NCBI GenBank assembly: GCA_963978545.1
Contig: OZ021726.1
Location: 58,640,959 to 58,704,958, forward strand
DNA: 64,000 nt
Direction: 5' to 3'
DNA from: Linyphia triangularis
Lineage: Eukaryota > Arthropoda > Arachnida > Araneae > Linyphiidae
Under the pieces are notes generated by a model. The model saw nothing but the letters and a program-made list of their open reading frames with translations. It did no database searches and was not told the DNA's origin. The position numbers and the translations under genes are program-made. This document shows positions 60,499 through 64,000 of the stretch, piece after piece. The number at the start of each line of letters is the position of its first letter. Within the stretch, counting starts at the first letter, position 1.

Positions 60499-60990
60499 AA
60501 TTAGGAAGACTACAAGGAATAATTATAGAGACTATGCAGAAGAAGTATGGAGACTCTATAGAAGAAGTATGGAGACTAGATAGAAGAAGTATGAAAACTC
60601 TATAGAAGAAGTATGGAGACTCCATAGAAGAAGTATGGAGACTATATAGAAGAAGTATGAAGACTTTATATAAGAATAATGGAAACTCTATAGAAGAAGT
60701 ATGGAGACTCCATAGAAGAATTATGGAGACTCTATAGAAAAAGTATCGAGATTCTATAGAAGAAGTATGAAGACTACATAGAAGAAGTATGAAGACTTTA
60801 TATAAGAATTATGGAGACTCTATAGAAGTAGTATGAAGACTCTATAGAAGAAGTATAGAGACTCTACAGAAGAAATATGGAGTCTCCATATAAGAAGTAT
60901 GATGACTCCGTAGAAGAATTATGGAGACTCCATAAAAGAAATATGGAGACTATGTAGAAGAAGTATGAATACTATATAGAACATAGAGAC
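60499..60990 (+). repeat. 22-bp minisatellite, about 20 copies
   Basis: Units of the type AGAAGAAGTATGGAGACTCT plus AT, about 20 in clear register from 60537 to 60977, with degenerate copies at both edges. Variants recur at intervals. For example the unit ending GAAGACTTTAT followed by ATAAGAAT-ATGG appears twice, six units (about 132 bp) apart, which suggests block duplication. The period is not a multiple of three and stops are frequent, so it is not coding. Units are directly adjacent with no spacers, so it is not a CRISPR array. Confidence 0.92.
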
Positions 60991-63768
60991 TCAGTGAAAA
61001 TGTATTGAAACTAAATTTTGATGCATTTTATAACATTATAATTTTTTTTGTTTATTAATAATGATAATGATAATCAACAAACTTAGAAGAATATTGGAAT
61101 CTACCTTAATATTTAAGCAATTTAGAATAAATTCATATTTGTAGTCTTGTAGGAATTACCTTACCCTTATTTTTCCAATTTAATTCTTATTATTAGGACC
61201 GCTTGTCAGTAAATCCTATATATTTTTATGGTCTTTATTTTCTGTCGTATGAATAATGTAATGCAAGGCTCATAAGCTATAAAATTATTTATTTAATACC
61301 ATATGTCTACGTATTTTACCAAATTTGCTTGGTTCCATTCACTCATACATGAGATAAATCGACTCTTGTTATAAGTTAACTCTTAATGTTTTAACATTGA
61401 AAATGTTGGACATAGCTTTATCATACTACTTGCCCAATCTGGCATGAGCCAGTAAATCTTATACTTATCGCTCAACTGTATTAAATATTGCTTCTATCTA
61501 ACTTCTTTTGACACAGCCAAATATATCAAAATTCATTGATAAGAAATTTTACGCAAAAATTAACTCATCCATCTATTTGTTATAATTTAAATATATATGG
61601 AATTCATTCATTCATATAAAATAGAAATTTCAAGTAGTTGTATGACATTTTACTTAAAAATAAATAATCACACATATTATTCTATTTGGGATATCATATA
61701 TATCAATAAATATGATATTTTGACTCTTGTTTAAATTCCTCAAATATTTTACACAAGCATTTTAAGGTAGAAAGCTTATTCTATTAAATTTAACGTATAT
61801 ATTTTTAATGGAAGATTTCAAAATTATTTTCACTATAAATGGTAATACTCTTTCTATTTTAAGGAGAAAAGGAAACAATCTCTGATATCCGAGTTGGTAA
61901 GACAAGCTTCCAATCAGAAAGTCTTCAGTTAAAAACTGAGTATTCAGTCCATCTTTGCTTTCAATTTAGTTTTATAAAATGAGGACTCACAAAAGATTTA
62001 ACTTGGAATTCATTGGAGTTACAGCGTACCTGACATTGATTATACTTATTTCAATTACAAAACTAAATTACTTCGAATGATAACTGATTTTTATCTTTGA
62101 AACAGAATGTTTTAAACAAGGCTAAATGTGTTTCACTTTACATCTGCTGTCTTCAAATCTGCTGCAGAACACTCACTCAAGATCTCCATTTAAAAAAAAA
62201 TTATGAAAGTATGCTTTAATGTGTAAAATAGGTTTTAATTTAAAACATAAATATATGTTTTGTAGAAAAGATTGTCATGAAGTAAAGTTTCGAGGAATGT
62301 ACATCAACAACATTTCTCAGCGTTTCACTTCTCCTCAAAAATACATCATTAACATGAAACATTTTAGATTTAGCTTCAAATCAATGGATTGTGAGTCGGC
62401 AAATCAGCAAGTTAAAGGCATTTAGTGACGCTAAGAAACGTTATATTTACTCGAATAGATTTCTAGAATATATCACCGATAGTTAAGGAATTAGTGGGTA
62501 CAATAATATCTTGGCAAATAAAAGTTATTTACTGTATGATAGAAGTGGAGATTTTGAAAATGATTCATGAGGTGAGGTTAGACCTGAAGTTTTAATTTTT
62601 CATCAGAATTTGTTTACTAGTCAATTGTGTTTTGTATTTCTAATCGATTAGTTTCAACATGAATGTTTAAACTCATTTATGTGAAAGTAACTATATGAAA
62701 GACATATTTATATCTTTACCTAATACGTTTAATGATATTTTAATTCACGTGAAGTATTCTATATTCAATGAATTAAAAAAATTAAAAAGGTATTTATAAA
62801 ATTAGCAAGATAACTAAGAACTGTTTGTTGATTTTAATTTCCCAAATTTTGTGTTTATTATAATGATCGTAAAATAAAAACGAAAGTTGCTAACGAGTGA
62901 CAAAACCAACATTTGCATTGTTTAATCAAATACGTTATTAGCTCTTTGATTCACAGAGAGAAAACTTAAAGGTAGATAAACTCGTTTCAATTCAACTAGT
63001 CAAACTTTTAGGAACCATTTGAACCCCCTTATATTTCGCGATGGGGTGAGCTTTATAGCTTAACCATGGTTACAACATAATATACATGGGTATAAATATA
63101 CTGAATAACTATTTTGATGCGGGCACCATTGCTTTACGTTACAGACTAAGCCATTTACATTTGGACTCATCTAATAGCTGTAGAGGAGGAGATTAAGATT
63201 TGTTTTCTAAATGCATTGGATTTCAGTCCGAGTAGTATTTACGTTGTTATTTGGAATGCATACTAATCTGTAGATTTCGCATTCTAGCACCGGATGTTCC
63301 TATGCAGTATAGCCATAGTGATCTTGGATCGATTATATGGCTCAGAAGCAGAGTGGAGATCACCTAGTACAGGAGATGAGTCCTTCGGTTCTCTACATGT
63401 TGGCATTCGGGAAACTATGCTTTAAAAATATTTAGATTTGACGAAGATTGTAAAAAAATGTCGTGTTTGTTGGTTGTCAACTGCTTGCCTCTGGACAATT
63501 TTCAGTCAACAATTCATGACGTAAATGTAGGGCAGTTCCTTGTATAAAAAAATTCACGAAAAGTGTTTCTCTTGCAAAATTCTGACGCAATAGTTTAGAT
63601 TTTGTAATGAATTTGTGACATCATACACTCATTCTTCCCACCATAGCATAAAGAGAATCTTAGGTAAGACAACTTTCAAGAAATAAATATTTTCAGAACT
63701 TGTCATATGGGTCTGAAACCATAATTTAAAATAATCACATCTAATACCCACGAAAGAATACAAATTTA
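60991..63768. other. AT-rich stretch without a supported gene
   Basis: No gene that I can support. The 68-codon frame at 62219-62425 has no recognisable domain. The part at 63000-63420 is somewhat less AT-rich but shows no homology or splice context that I can defend. A tRNA-like block inside is listed separately. Confidence 0.35.
61881..61950 (+). mobile_element. Possible degraded tRNA-derived SINE head
   Basis: TCCGAGTTGGTAAGACAAGC resembles a tRNA D-arm/A-box, and CAGTTAAAAACTGAG at tRNA spacing resembles a mutated T-arm. The B box has lost the GGTTCGA core, so it is not an active tRNA gene. No body or target duplication could be traced. Confidence 0.3.
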
Positions 63769-64000
63769 AGGGTGTGGAACATCGCACAGTTTTCAATTAC
63801 ACTATTATACTGACGTGAATTGGTGGATTGATGTTATTTCCCTTTTTTATATTTTCATCATTCATTTAGAAAGTAGGAGTGTGGAACATCGTACAATTTT
63901 CAATTACGTAATTTCTTCTTTCAATTACACAATAATAACTTTCAATTACACTATATTATTTGTCATTTTGTATTAAAATTTACTATTTTGATATTTATCG
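63769..64000 (-). repeat. Dispersed ~0.7-kb repeat family, copy E (cut by window end)
   Basis: Inverted copy entered from its 3' end: GGGTGTGGAACATCGCACAG then TTTTCAATTACAC. The 3' terminus is repeated about 120 bp further on (GTGTGGAACATCGTACAATT then TTCAATTAC), so two copies or a terminal duplication are present. CTTTCAATTAC occurs again at about 63920 and 63940. The rest lies beyond the window. Confidence 0.65.

Noticed and set aside
60499..60990. CRISPR-like regular repeats
   Set aside because: The 22-bp units are directly adjacent with no unique spacers, and the genome is eukaryotic. It is a minisatellite.

Overview
This is an AT-rich, gene-poor piece of an animal nuclear genome. Spliceosomal-type introns, tRNA-derived SINEs, hAT, Tc1, Tigger and piggyBac-type transposon remains, long homopolymers, (TA)n tracts and minisatellites rule out a bacterium, organelle or virus. 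The mix of Tc1-type transposase decay, BED-finger hAT elements and tRNA-SINEs fits an arthropod, perhaps an arachnid, but nothing in the window fixes the taxon. There are no operons, CRISPR arrays or rRNA genes, and no convincing intact tRNA gene.

No complete host gene is visible. Two places look like first coding exons of host genes. On the minus strand at 5515-5638 a short exon begins right after an in-frame stop, encodes what looks like a signal peptide, and ends at a GT donor. On the plus strand at 24310-24416 an exon of 35 codons plus two bases ends at a strong donor. It follows a GC-rich, CpG-rich block (23440-23760) and an upstream ORF in the leader. If both are real, 1-5500 is intron of the first gene, 5.7-23.4 kb separates two divergently transcribed genes, and most of 24.4-64 kb is one long first intron. 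I do not recognise either product.

The transposon-rich core is at 7.7-14.1 kb. A hAT element (7772-10109) has perfect 8-bp target duplications and a decayed transposase with a recognisable intron. It carries a nested tRNA-SINE and a 109-bp hairpin. An unusual 2.85-kb element with terminal inverted repeats of about 0.85-1 kb follows (10173-13024), then a hairpin and a diverged tandem duplication (13.36-14.07 kb). Other mobile remains are a full-length SINE with 14-bp target duplications (17422-17598), a second SINE (22937-23054), a TTAA-flanked piggyBac-type MITE (24860-25088), a Tigger/pogo transposase pseudogene (31735-32228), a Tc1 transposase pseudogene (34880-35563), a Tigger-type MITE with perfect 24-bp ends (35931-36115) and a mariner-type MITE (38302-38592).

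At least five copies of an unnamed dispersed family of about 700 bp are spread through the window (3.2, 22.5, 41.5, 50.2 and 63.8 kb). Notable structural repeats are a large palindrome around an 80-bp (TA)n tract at 33 kb, a composite repeat region at 52.3-53.4 kb, and a 22-bp minisatellite of about 20 copies at 60.5-61.0 kb. The remaining sequence is AT-rich DNA with no feature I can support. All calls come from reading the sequence; no database search was possible.
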